From NCBI GenBank assembly GCA_016875095.1, contig VGSG01000002.1:1-64000 (forward strand): 64,000 bases of DNA, given 5' to 3'. The notes under the pieces are model-generated. The model was not told the DNA's origin. It saw only the letters and a program-made list of their open reading frames with translations, and made no database searches. Positions 27,529-35,232 of this stretch are shown piece after piece (positions within the stretch are counted from its first letter, which is position 1; each line of letters begins with the position of its first letter). Source of the DNA: Deltaproteobacteria bacterium (GTDB taxonomy: Bacteria; Desulfobacterota; Desulfomonilia; Desulfomonilales; Desulfomonilaceae). The translations under genes were made by a program, and so were the position numbers.

Positions 27529-28194
27529 TCACGGTCGCTTCCAAACCAGGGTCAGGCCGTCGCCAATCGGCGCCAGACTCAGATCGATACGCTTGTCCTG
27601 GAGCAGCTTCCTATTCAGCGCGTTTATCGCAAGCGTGGCTTCATCTCCGGGATCGGGCGCGGTCACACGGCCGTCCCAAAGCGTATTGTCAATAGCAATC
27701 AAACCGCCGGGACGCAAGAGCGCCAGGCAGCGCTCGTAGTAGGCGTCGTAATTCTCCTTATCCGCGTCGATAAAAGCGAAATCAAAGGCGCCCGAGCGGC
27801 CCTCGGCCAGCAACTCGTCCAAAGCGTCCAGAGCCGGTCCGAGGCGCAGATCGATTTTTTCTTGGATGCCTGCTTCCTTCCAATATCGCCTGGCCACGTC
27901 GGTCCATTGCTTATTGATATCGCACGCGATCATTCTTCCGTTGGAAGGGAGAGCCAGCGCAGTCCAAAGGCTGCTGTAACCTGTGTACACTCCGATCTCA
28001 ATGGTCTGCCCGGCGCCCATCAGACGAAGGAGTAAGGCCATGAACTGGCCTTGTTCGGGCGAGATCTGCATGCGGTGATCGGGATCGCGCTTCGTCTCTT
28101 CCCTGAGCCGGCGGAGCACATCAGGCTCTCTCAACGAGGTCGAGAGTATGTAGCGGTATATGTCGTCGGTAACCATGATAGTTCTGTTGCTCAT
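27529..28194 (-). CDS. class I SAM-dependent O-methyltransferase
   Basis: 221 residues with the O-methyltransferase family 3 pattern: a start VTDDIYRYIL, the SAM-binding motif IEIGVYTGYSSLWTALALP, the second acidic strand MIACDIN and the metal-binding stretch FDFAFIDADKENYDAYYERCLALLRPGGLIAIDNTLWDGRV. These enzymes methylate catechol-like hydroxyls using a divalent metal; the substrate cannot be told. The ATG at 28194 has GGGAGA about 8 bases upstream; the longer frame to 28491 overlaps the divergent NFACT gene and is not credible. Confidence 0.92.
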   Translation of the reverse strand: MSNRTIMVTDDIYRYILSTSLREPDVLRRLREETKRDPDHRMQISPEQGQFMALLLRLMGAGQTIEIGVYTGYSSLWTALALPSNGRMIACDINKQWTDVARRYWKEAGIQEKIDLRLGPALDALDELLAEGRSGAFDFAFIDADKENYDAYYERCLALLRPGGLIAIDNTLWDGRVTAPDPGDEATLAINALNRKLLQDKRIDLSLAPIGDGLTLVWKRP

Positions 28195-28314
28195 GACAGG
28201 TCTCCCGAAATTGCACGCTCTCTGAGGTATAATAAGTCCGAATCGTCCTGAAGAAAGCGCAACCGCGAGAATATAAGACCTGGAGCGCCTTGAGCGAGGG
28301 TCGGTGATCACTTC

Positions 28315-29910
28315 ATGGATCAGACGATACTTCAGAAGATTGCTGCGGAGCTTGACGAACTGCTGAGAGGCGGGTTCATCAATAAGATACATCAGCCCCT
28401 GCCTCGGGAGATCGTCCTTCGCGTGCGCACCCGCGCCGCGGGTGAAAAGAAGCTCATGATGAGCGCGGATCCTCTCCTTGGACGTATCCACCTCACGGAC
28501 CTCAAGATACCTAATCCGCCTACGCCGCCTCGATTTTGCGCTTTCCTACGGGCTCACGTCCAGGGCGCCAGAATAGCGGGTGTGAGCGCTGCCGTGGCCG
28601 ACCGAGTGGTGTTCGTCACCACCACGAGAGGGCCCGCGGACTCGGCCGAAGAACGGGACATCGTGCTGGAGTTTCTTGGGCGCGATTCAAACATATTGCT
28701 GGTGGATCGATGGTCCAATCGGATCATGGATTGCTTGCACCGGATACCGGAGAAGGAGACCGCCACCAGAATTGTATTGCCGGGCATGACGTATCAACCG
28801 CCGCCTCCTCGTGGGAAACCCGGCGCCGAGCCGCTCGCGAACATTGCTCCCGAACAGATGCGGCCCGGCGTTACGCAAGATGCAAAGGGTCGCCGAAGGC
28901 TCACGCTGACAGCGACACCGGAATCGGATCAGGTCTTTGAATCCATGAATGCAGCAGCAGAAGCCTTTTTTTGGCCAAGGCTGGAATCTCTCTTGCTGGA
29001 AGCTCTGCGTCGGGAAATAGCTTCGCCCATTCGAGCACGGATTCGCGGCTTGGAACGGCGTTGCGCCAAGATCGAAGAAGATATTCAGAAGCTGGAGTCC
29101 TTCGCCGAACGCCAGCACGAAGGGGACCTGCTCAAGGTAAACCTGCGCCTCGCGCGAAAAGGCTTGGAGAGCCTCACTGTTTCGGACTGGGTCACAGGCG
29201 CTCCTCATGCCATCAAGCTCAATCCTGCTCTCGGGCCGGTGGAGAATATGGAGTTGATCTTCAAGAAAGCCGCGAAGGGCAAACGGGGGAAGAACATTGC
29301 GGACAAGCGTCTGGAGGCTACCCGTGATGAGAAGGCAGCTCTGGAAGATCTGCTCTACTATGTGGAGAGCGCCGAGACAGTTGAGGAGCTGGAGCGGCTT
29401 GCAGCAGACGTTCCCCTATCCAAAGCGCCTGCTCAGACGAAGAAATCCCCTATTGACAAGAAACCGGAAAGACCCGGCGGATCTGCGATGTTTCGCGAAT
29501 TCCGCAGCCCGGGTGGGCTGACGGTCCTGGTGGGAAAGAGCGGTCGAGGCAACGACTTTCTGTTCAAGCATAAAGCTCGAAAGGGTGATCTCTGGTTTCA
29601 CGTGAAAGGACGCGCGGGGGCTCACGTCTTACTCCCCCGCCGCGCAGGCGGAGAACCCTCAGACGAAGACAAGGCTTTCGCAGCCGGCCTGGCAGTCCAC
29701 TTTTCTCTGGCAAGAGGGAAGGGAAAAACCGAAGTGATCGTGGCTGATGTGAACGATCTCAGTCGGCCCAAGGGGGCTCTGCCAGGCCAAGTAATTGTGC
29801 GGCGTTTCACGACCATGATCGCGGAATCCCAGACCCCGGCTGAATCTGCGGAGCGGTTCCGCGCTGAACGCGGGATCGAAAAGACCGGATTCCGGCTTCC
29901 CCCGGAATGA
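28315..29910 (+). CDS. NFACT family protein (RqcH/Rqc2-like)
   Basis: 531 residues with an NFACT-N domain (residues 1-200), coiled-coil middle (about 230-360) and NFACT-R domain with KARKGDLWFHVKGRAGAHVLLPRR. Bacterial RqcH binds stalled 50S-peptidyl-tRNA and adds C-terminal alanine tails; older annotation calls these fibronectin-binding proteins. The conserved D97/R98 pair of RqcH cannot be assigned with certainty from sequence alone, so catalytic tail synthesis is inferred. ATG 28315 has no strong ribosome-binding site but homology begins right there. Confidence 0.9.
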   Translation: MDQTILQKIAAELDELLRGGFINKIHQPLPREIVLRVRTRAAGEKKLMMSADPLLGRIHLTDLKIPNPPTPPRFCAFLRAHVQGARIAGVSAAVADRVVFVTTTRGPADSAEERDIVLEFLGRDSNILLVDRWSNRIMDCLHRIPEKETATRIVLPGMTYQPPPPRGKPGAEPLANIAPEQMRPGVTQDAKGRRRLTLTATPESDQVFESMNAAAEAFFWPRLESLLLEALRREIASPIRARIRGLERRCAKIEEDIQKLESFAERQHEGDLLKVNLRLARKGLESLTVSDWVTGAPHAIKLNPALGPVENMELIFKKAAKGKRGKNIADKRLEATRDEKAALEDLLYYVESAETVEELERLAADVPLSKAPAQTKKSPIDKKPERPGGSAMFREFRSPGGLTVLVGKSGRGNDFLFKHKARKGDLWFHVKGRAGAHVLLPRRAGGEPSDEDKAFAAGLAVHFSLARGKGKTEVIVADVNDLSRPKGALPGQVIVRRFTTMIAESQTPAESAERFRAERGIEKTGFRLPPE

Positions 29911-30168
29911 CGGACGAAAGAATGGGGCAGCCTTGGGTTAGCGCCTGTGCTTCTGGGGAGAGGGGTTCAAAGAGGGGCGCGGGGCAGACGCAAAAGGCTC
30001 AAGCGTAACGCGCCACAAAAGGCAATTTTGTATAGGACTGGAGCATGCGCGCATAATTCTCCGGCCTCATAGCGACCCTCGGGAAAGTCACGATCCGCGG
30101 CGAAGCGTCTGCCGCGACATGTCTTCACGGGCGGCAATTCCGGAATAGACCATCTAACGAAAAAGCGC
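29911..30168. other. intergenic region before the regulator
   Basis: Nothing gene-like is visible. The bases just before position 30169 lead into the promoter and operator of the tetR-like gene. Confidence 0.4.
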
Positions 30169-30197
30169 TTGACGGATCTTTACAGTCGAGTCAGAAT
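30169..30197 (+). promoter_or_regulatory. candidate promoter of the TGA-containing TetR gene
   Basis: TTGACG (30169-30174) and CAGAAT (30192-30197) are separated by 17 bases. Transcription would begin around 30204, inside the palindrome at 30199-30216, which fits autorepression. Confidence 0.45.
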
Positions 30198-30198
30198 T

Positions 30199-30216
30199 AG
30201 ACTGACTAGTCAACAA
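30199..30216. promoter_or_regulatory. candidate TetR operator (FadR-like palindrome)
   Basis: The central ten bases TGACTAGTCA (30203-30212) are a perfect palindrome, located 18 bases before the start codon. The 18-base window matches the Bacillus FadR consensus TGAATGAnTAnTCATTCA well in its centre. This is the kind of site used by TetR regulators that respond to acyl-CoA. Binding is inferred. Confidence 0.55.
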
Positions 30217-30230
30217 AGGAAAAGGAAATC

Positions 30231-30824
30231 ATGGGATCGAGAGGACAAGCCACAAGGGAAAAGATCATTGGCGCGGCGCGGCATCTCTTTAAGTACCAAG
30301 GGTACAAGAACACCACTATCGATGATATATGCGAGGCTTCCCGCGTGAAGAGGGGAAACCTGTACTTCTATTTCAGGAGCAAGGAAGAGCTGGCTCTGGT
30401 CGCCATCGATGACGCCTTGAAAAGAGAGTTCCCGTTCCTCGAGAGAATCATGGCCGGAGAGTTCGACCCCCTGACAAAGATAGATCTGATGATTGACGGC
30501 ATGGTGGATTACATTATTGCTCGGGATTGCCGCGGAGGATGATTCTTCGGGAATTTCGCCCTGGAGTTGGGCGATACGCATAGAGATCTGGCTCAGGCGG
30601 CCCACCGCTTCTTCATCGAGTGGAACGGGTTGCTGAAGAGGCTTTTCGAAGAAGCAAAGAAGGTGGGCAAGCTGCGACCGGACGTGGACTGCGAAGCTGT
30701 GAGCAGACTCATCATGAGCACGGTCGAGGGAGCTATCCTGATCTGCAAGGCGTCCAAGGATCAGGAATCATTAACTAAAACCATTGACACGTTGAAATCG
30801 GTCATCAAGGGATTCAGGGTCTGA
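30231..30824 (+). CDS. TetR-family regulator, predicted selenoprotein (in-frame TGA at codon 104)
   Basis: ATG 30231 (AAAGGAAAAGG upstream) begins a TetR regulator. The helix-turn-helix is complete: AARHLFKYQGYKNTTIDDIC, ASRVKRGNLYFYFRSKEEL. At codon 104 (30540-30542) the frame meets TGA, then continues without any shift to the true stop at 30822-30824; the total, 197 residues, is a normal TetR length. Around the TGA the protein reads RDCRGG-U-FFGNFALELGDTH. Many TetR regulators carry a conserved Cys exactly here, as in the G-C-x-x-G-N-x-A-x-E pattern, so selenocysteine replacing Cys is the simplest reading; Cys100 lies four residues earlier and gives a C-x3-U pair. selA is present in the window. 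A SECIS-like hairpin follows the TGA. The downstream piece has no start or ribosome-binding site of its own. A TGC-to-TGA nonsense mutation is the main alternative. Confidence 0.8.
30556..30574 (+). promoter_or_regulatory. candidate bacterial SECIS hairpin
   Basis: TCGCCC (30556-30561) pairs perfectly with GGGCGA (30569-30574) around the 7-base loop TGGAGTT. The loop begins 19 bases after the TGA and has a G as its second base. Bacterial SECIS elements lie directly downstream of the UGA, with the apical loop about 16-37 bases away and a G among the first two loop bases; this hairpin meets those rules. Confidence 0.6.
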
Positions 30825-30852
30825 CATTTCCGGATAAATAGACTAGATAGTC
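30821..30852 (+). promoter_or_regulatory. candidate promoter and inverted repeat before the HgdB-like genes
   Basis: CTGACA (30821-30826) and TAGATA (30844-30849) are spaced 17 bases apart. The inverted repeat GACTA-GA-TAGTC (30841-30852) overlaps the -10 and shares the GACTA/TAGTC half-sites with the palindrome at 30203-30212, with a different spacing. Repression by the upstream regulator is inferred. Confidence 0.4.
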
Positions 30853-30902
30853 AGGTCAGATACGGCGAGCGTCTTCGGTTGTTCCGTAAAGGGGAGGGAT
30901 AC

Positions 30903-31976
30903 ATGAATCAAGCACAGAATCGGGCCGGCGCAGGGGTAATAGGATGGATGTGCGGGTACGTGCCGGAGGAAATCATCCTTGCAGCGGGACTTGAGTCCGT
31001 GCGTATTCGAGGCGCGGTCCCAAGTCTCAAGCAAGCGGATTCCTACCTGTTCCCCAACTTCTGCCCCTACGTGAAGAACGTTTTCGATTCAGGCTTGAGA
31101 GGCGAATATGGGAATCTCAGTGGAATCATCTTCACCAACTCTTGCGATGCCATGCGCCGGCTCAGGGACCTGTGGGATTCCCACGTGAAGACTCCTTTCT
31201 CCTTCATGTTGGAGGTTCCCAGAAACCGGGATGAGGACGCCGTAACATACTTCTCGGAGCAGTTGGCGGCTCTTCAAACGCAGTTGGAAAATTTCATCGG
31301 CGCCAAGATTTCTCGTGACTCTCTGCAAGAATCCATTCGCGTCATGAACGAGCAACGAGCGTTGATGGCCCAGCTTCTTGAGAGGCAAAAGGCAAAGACC
31401 GCAGCCTTGGAGGGCAGCGAACTCCTGGCCTTTTGCCTTGAGGCCATGACTTCTCCGAAAGAGGCCTTCACGAAGAAGCTCGAGAAAATCCTTGCTCAAT
31501 CACCATCCGTAAATTCCGGTTTGAACCAACAGCCTCGAGTGCTTGTTGTGGGGAGCGTCATGGACAGGTTGGATCTGCTGGAAAAAGTGGAGGCCGCCGG
31601 CGCATCTGTGGTGGCTTTTGATACCTGCGCGGGTTTGAGGCATTGGTCAGGGCTTGTGCAGGAAGGAGAAAATGCCGTTCATAGCCTGGCTCGAAGGTAT
31701 TTGCTCAAGCCCCCGTGCCCTAGGATGCCTGGTTTTGAGAGAAGAATCGAGCAGATAATCCAATTCGTGCGAGACTATTCAGTTGACGGAGTAATCTACA
31801 GCGCTGTTAAGTTTTGTGATTACGGGCTGTTCGAGGCGCCCGTCATTGAGGCGGAGTTACGGAATCAGCATGTTCCTTTCATGATGATTGAAAACGACTA
31901 TGTCTTCGGGGACATGGGACGCATTGGGGTCCGGCTGGAAGCATTTGTCGAGATGATGAAGGGAGATGTCGATTGA
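30903..31976 (+). CDS. 2-hydroxyacyl-CoA dehydratase / benzoyl-CoA reductase-like subunit (HgdB family)
   Basis: 357 residues of the HgdB/FldB/BcrC family, iron-sulfur proteins that use low-potential electrons to dehydrate 2-hydroxyacyl-CoAs or reduce aromatic-ring CoAs. The family start is clear: GWMCGYVPEEIILAAGL, with Cys17; Cys54 (FPNFCPYVKNVFD) and Cys81 (TNSCDAMRRL) follow at usual places, and a C-terminal Cys sits in VIYSAVKFCDYG. These cysteines are expected to bind a [4Fe-4S] or double-cubane cluster. ATG 30903 has GGGGAGGG 6 bases upstream, which rules out the longer start at 30879. It lies 78 bases after the TetR gene, and a second family member follows. The ATP-dependent activator (HgdC type) is not in the window. 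Confidence 0.9.
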   Translation: MNQAQNRAGAGVIGWMCGYVPEEIILAAGLESVRIRGAVPSLKQADSYLFPNFCPYVKNVFDSGLRGEYGNLSGIIFTNSCDAMRRLRDLWDSHVKTPFSFMLEVPRNRDEDAVTYFSEQLAALQTQLENFIGAKISRDSLQESIRVMNEQRALMAQLLERQKAKTAALEGSELLAFCLEAMTSPKEAFTKKLEKILAQSPSVNSGLNQQPRVLVVGSVMDRLDLLEKVEAAGASVVAFDTCAGLRHWSGLVQEGENAVHSLARRYLLKPPCPRMPGFERRIEQIIQFVRDYSVDGVIYSAVKFCDYGLFEAPVIEAELRNQHVPFMMIENDYVFGDMGRIGVRLEAFVEMMKGDVD

Positions 31977-32092
31977 TTCAATGCCATGTTCGAAGAGTGA
32001 TGACGTGAAATGGCCTAACAAACGGGTTACGTGCTCTATCAGTCTTTCTTGGGTACCGGGAGGAGGTTCGTCGCTTGAAGGAGGTGGCGCCA

Positions 32093-33307
32093 ATGAGAGC
32101 TTATCTTGAAAGCATTGTGGCATTCACGGAGAAAAAGTTGGAGCAAAAGCCAAGTGGCTGGCACAAGTTGATCAAGGAAATTGCCTCAACATTTAGCAGA
32201 GCATTCGACGAGAATGCCAAGGTGGTCTGGGTGTCATCCTATGCTTTCCCAATGGAGCTCTTGTGGGCGTTTGATGTGACGCCTTTTGATTTTGAACTCG
32301 CGTGCAACATCATTCCTCCCGCGGTCAGTGGAAACGGGTCCTCAATTATGGTGGCTGCCGAGAATCAAGGATATTCAAGGGATATCTGTTCGTTTTACCG
32401 GCTGGCCTTGGGAGCCCACGTCCAGGGTATGGTACCGAGGGGGGATCTATTCTTAACGTCGAGTTATTACTGCAACGGAAAAGCAAAGACAAACGAGACT
32501 GTCGCGCGTGCGCAAGAGAAAGAAAGCATCCTTTTTGATGTGCCCAACGAGATCAGCAGGTCATCAATCGAATATGTGGGTTCTCAACTAAAGGGAATTG
32601 CATCCCGCTTGGAGGCCCTCACAGGAAAACGGCTGGATACGGATAGGCTGAAGGAAACGATCCGTTGGTCCAATACGGCCGGGGCTTCATTTCGACAGGT
32701 CAACGAACTGATGAAGGCAAAGCCGAGCCCTTGGGATGGGACGAAGGCCTGTTTTCTGGGCATAGCGGGCTCGCTTTTTTGGGGGTCGGCGTTCCGCCAC
32801 GAAATCAACGTCATGCTCATCCACGAGATGGAGTCTCGGATACAAGCCGGGAAAACATTCCCGGAGACTTACAGGGTTCTCTGGTTTCCGTGGCCGCCTG
32901 TTCAGCAGACCAACATATTCGCGACATTGAAAGAACACCAGGTCAGCGTTGCGACGGCTGAAAGCGCGCGAGTCTACTGGTCGGAGATCGACGAGAGCGA
33001 TCCTTTTGAAGGCCTTGCGCTAAAAGCTCTCAACGACCCTCATGTGGGAAGCTCCCAAAGAAGAGTCAAGGCAATCGTCGAGCTGGCAAAAGATTATCAA
33101 GTTGATGGAGCGATCCATTTTTCCACTCCTGCTTGTCGCCACGAGAACGGCTCGTTCCGCCTGATCGGCGACGCTCTCAGGGACGAGGGCTTGCCTGTGG
33201 TAAACTTGGAGGCTGATATGACGGACGAGCGGAACTACTTTGCGGATAAGACGAGGACTAATCTGCTGACATTCTTTGAGATTCTGAAGACTTCAAAGAC
33301 CCGCTAG
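32093..33307 (+). CDS. second HgdB/benzoyl-CoA-reductase-like subunit
   Basis: 404 residues, a divergent member of the same family. It keeps a core of the family (WVSSYAFPMELLWAFDVTPFDFELACNIIPP, RDICSFYRLALG, DLFLTSSYYCNGKAKTNE, and a C-terminal VDGAIHFSTPACRHENGSFRLIGDALRDEGLPVVNLEADMTD), but the cysteine that precedes Y-x-P-x-E in most members is replaced here by serine (SSYAFPMEL). Cysteines at the other positions remain. AAGGAGGTG sits 6 bases before ATG 32093. The arrangement with the 357-residue protein suggests the alpha/beta pair of a dehydratase or a double-cubane cluster protein. Substrate is unknown. Confidence 0.85.
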   Translation: MRAYLESIVAFTEKKLEQKPSGWHKLIKEIASTFSRAFDENAKVVWVSSYAFPMELLWAFDVTPFDFELACNIIPPAVSGNGSSIMVAAENQGYSRDICSFYRLALGAHVQGMVPRGDLFLTSSYYCNGKAKTNETVARAQEKESILFDVPNEISRSSIEYVGSQLKGIASRLEALTGKRLDTDRLKETIRWSNTAGASFRQVNELMKAKPSPWDGTKACFLGIAGSLFWGSAFRHEINVMLIHEMESRIQAGKTFPETYRVLWFPWPPVQQTNIFATLKEHQVSVATAESARVYWSEIDESDPFEGLALKALNDPHVGSSQRRVKAIVELAKDYQVDGAIHFSTPACRHENGSFRLIGDALRDEGLPVVNLEADMTDERNYFADKTRTNLLTFFEILKTSKTR

Positions 33308-33397
33308 CGCCGTCGGGTCTAGCTCCAAGCTCTCGGAGTAAGGACATGTTTACGATAGATAGCGGAAAGCGCGATACGATGAGGGATTACGGCCTGA

Positions 33398-34054
33398 TCA
33401 TCTATTCTTCGTCTTCTCGATAATTTCTTTGGCTTCCTTTTCGAGCCCAGCGTTGGGAAACTCGTCCAGGACCCGCTGGGCCGCCAATCGCGCGGCCTTG
33501 TACCTGCTCATGCTCCACATCGTGCGTGCCTTGTACAACTCTTTTTCAGCCAGATGCTTGCGGCATTCCTGGTACTTTTCTTCCGCCTTCTTTTTCCACT
33601 GATCTGATTCTGCTTGGTCAATCACCTTCTTGAACGCGCCTTCCGCGCGTTTCACCATGGAGTCGTCCAGGTCAAGTTTTTTAATCTGATTGAAAAAGCT
33701 CATGCCTATCATGTACTTGGCCCGATCGCTCTCCCGGTGTTTCGGATAAAGCTCCAGAAACTGGAAGTAGCGGGCCGCCGCGTTCTCGTAGTTCAGGTCC
33801 TTGAGGTACGCGTCCGCGATCTTGAGATAGACCTCGGGGATTTTCTCGAACTCAGGATGGCCGGATTTCAGGCGTTCGTAAACCTCGATAGCTTCTTTGT
33901 AGTTGGCTTTGGCAAACAGATCCTCTGCCTTCTGGTACAGGTCTTGGGCCGATTCCTGGGCCGTGGGAGTCTTGGTTTGCCATATGGACGGGCAACCTGC
34001 CGCCGCGCAGGCAATCATGATGACGAGTGCGGCGCAGGAGAGACGTTCCTTCAT
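33398..34054 (-). CDS. bamD: outer membrane protein assembly factor BamD-like lipoprotein
   Basis: 218 residues with a lipoprotein signal ending in the lipobox AAAGC, followed by TPR-type repeats (ESAQDLYQKAEDLFAKANYKEAIEVYERL, YLKIADAYLKDLNYENAAARYFQFLELYPKH). BamD is an essential lipoprotein of the BAM complex that works with BamA to fold outer-membrane beta-barrels; a bamA gene is present at 57966. The C-terminal region is somewhat different from enterobacterial BamD. Convergent with the HgdB-like genes. Confidence 0.82.
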   Translation of the reverse strand: MKERLSCAALVIMIACAAAGCPSIWQTKTPTAQESAQDLYQKAEDLFAKANYKEAIEVYERLKSGHPEFEKIPEVYLKIADAYLKDLNYENAAARYFQFLELYPKHRESDRAKYMIGMSFFNQIKKLDLDDSMVKRAEGAFKKVIDQAESDQWKKKAEEKYQECRKHLAEKELYKARTMWSMSRYKAARLAAQRVLDEFPNAGLEKEAKEIIEKTKNR

Positions 34055-34152
34055 AGGGCACCTTTGGGTGGTTTGTGCACTTGCGCTCTACCAGCGGCAG
34101 GGTGTGCTGTCAAGGGGTTGCGCAGGTGCGGGTCGATTTTTCGAGCCTGGTA

Positions 34153-35118
34153 TCAATACATCCGACTCAGGATCTTCTGCGCCAGTTTCACCAATGCCTG
34201 TTTTTCGTCGGAATCGGGAAAGATCTCCAACCGCCGTGTCGCTTTGCGCAAATATATCTCGCTCCTGCGCAAGCTTTCATCTATGCTTCCGCCGCGGGCG
34301 AGGAAATCCCTAACCCATGCCAAGTCGCCGTCAGCCATACTTCGTGTTTGGATCAGCGACGCAACCCGAGATCGCTCCTCCGAATCCGCTGTCTTGAGTG
34401 CGAGAATAAGCGGTAAGGTCAGCTTTCCCTCTTCGATGTCCTTGCCCGGATCCTTGCCCATGACAGCCTTCTCCGAGCGATAGTCGATCACGTCGTCGGT
34501 CATCTGGAACGCAATGCCCAGATTGAAGCCGAACTGGGCCAGCGCTTCCTCCTTTTCGGGGTCGAGGTTGCCAAGAATTGCTCCACCTCGACACGCGGCT
34601 TCCATCAGGACCGCGGTCTTGTCAACGATAATCTGGAGATATTCGTCTTCCGTGAGGTCGATATTCCCGATGTTGGCCATTTGGAACAGCTCGCCCTCGC
34701 TGAGACGTTGCGTCGTGTCGGAGACTATCCTCAAGATCCTGAGATTTCCGATCGATGTCAGGGCCGAAAACGCGCGGGCGAGGACAAAATCACCGCCGAG
34801 CACGCACATCTCGTTGGACCAGAGTGTATTGGCCGCGGGCAGACCGCGTCTGGTATCCGCGTGGTCGACCACATCATCGTGCAGCAGGGTGGCCGTATGT
34901 ATGGCCTCAATCGCTCCTGCCAACTTGATGGCGTCAGGACCGTGATAGCCCCCCATGCGCGCGGAGATGATTGCAAGCTGGGCCCGTATTCTCTTGCCTC
35001 CGCTGTTCACCAGATGGGCCCCGATCTCGAAGGCCACGTTCACTCGGCTCCTGAGCTGCTGAATCAGTTCTTCTTCCAGTTGCCGCATATGAGACTGTAT
35101 CGAATCGAGCAGGTCCAC
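34153..35118 (-). CDS. polyprenyl diphosphate synthase
   Basis: A 321-residue trans-isoprenyl diphosphate synthase that extends prenyl chains with isopentenyl diphosphate, probably for the menaquinone side chain. The first aspartate-rich motif (LLHDDVVDHADTRRG), the GKRIRAQL start and the second motif (QMTDDVIDY) are complete. Chain length cannot be read from the sequence with certainty; octaprenyl/heptaprenyl synthase is likely. Divergent from the TPR gene at 35231. Confidence 0.92.
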   Translation of the reverse strand: MDLLDSIQSHMRQLEEELIQQLRSRVNVAFEIGAHLVNSGGKRIRAQLAIISARMGGYHGPDAIKLAGAIEAIHTATLLHDDVVDHADTRRGLPAANTLWSNEMCVLGGDFVLARAFSALTSIGNLRILRIVSDTTQRLSEGELFQMANIGNIDLTEDEYLQIIVDKTAVLMEAACRGGAILGNLDPEKEEALAQFGFNLGIAFQMTDDVIDYRSEKAVMGKDPGKDIEEGKLTLPLILALKTADSEERSRVASLIQTRSMADGDLAWVRDFLARGGSIDESLRRSEIYLRKATRRLEIFPDSDEKQALVKLAQKILSRMY

Positions 35119-35216
35119 TGCTGCGCCTCCTTGGCAATCAGACGAAGCGGAGAGCCTCGGAGAAAATCCGGTAAAGACGTTTCTTCAGGGGTTACTCTTC
35201 ATTTTCCGAGGATCGT

Positions 35217-35232
35217 ATGATATTAATATCAT
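35217..35232. promoter_or_regulatory. 16-base palindrome overlapping the start of the TPR gene
   Basis: ATGATATTAATATCAT is a perfect palindrome whose last bases include the start of ATG 35231. It could be an operator or mask the start codon in a hairpin. Confidence 0.4.

Noticed and set aside
30567-30824. The part after the TGA at 30540 as a separate gene starting at TTG 30567
   Set aside because: It has no usable ribosome-binding site, lies in the same frame as the upstream part, and would be a headless TetR C-terminal half. Reading through TGA explains it better.
33345-33422. A 25-codon frame between the second HgdB-like gene and bamD, with a weak ribosome-binding site
   Set aside because: It overlaps the end of bamD, has no recognisable motif and is too short to judge. 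I considered a remnant of an HgdC activator but saw no family motif.
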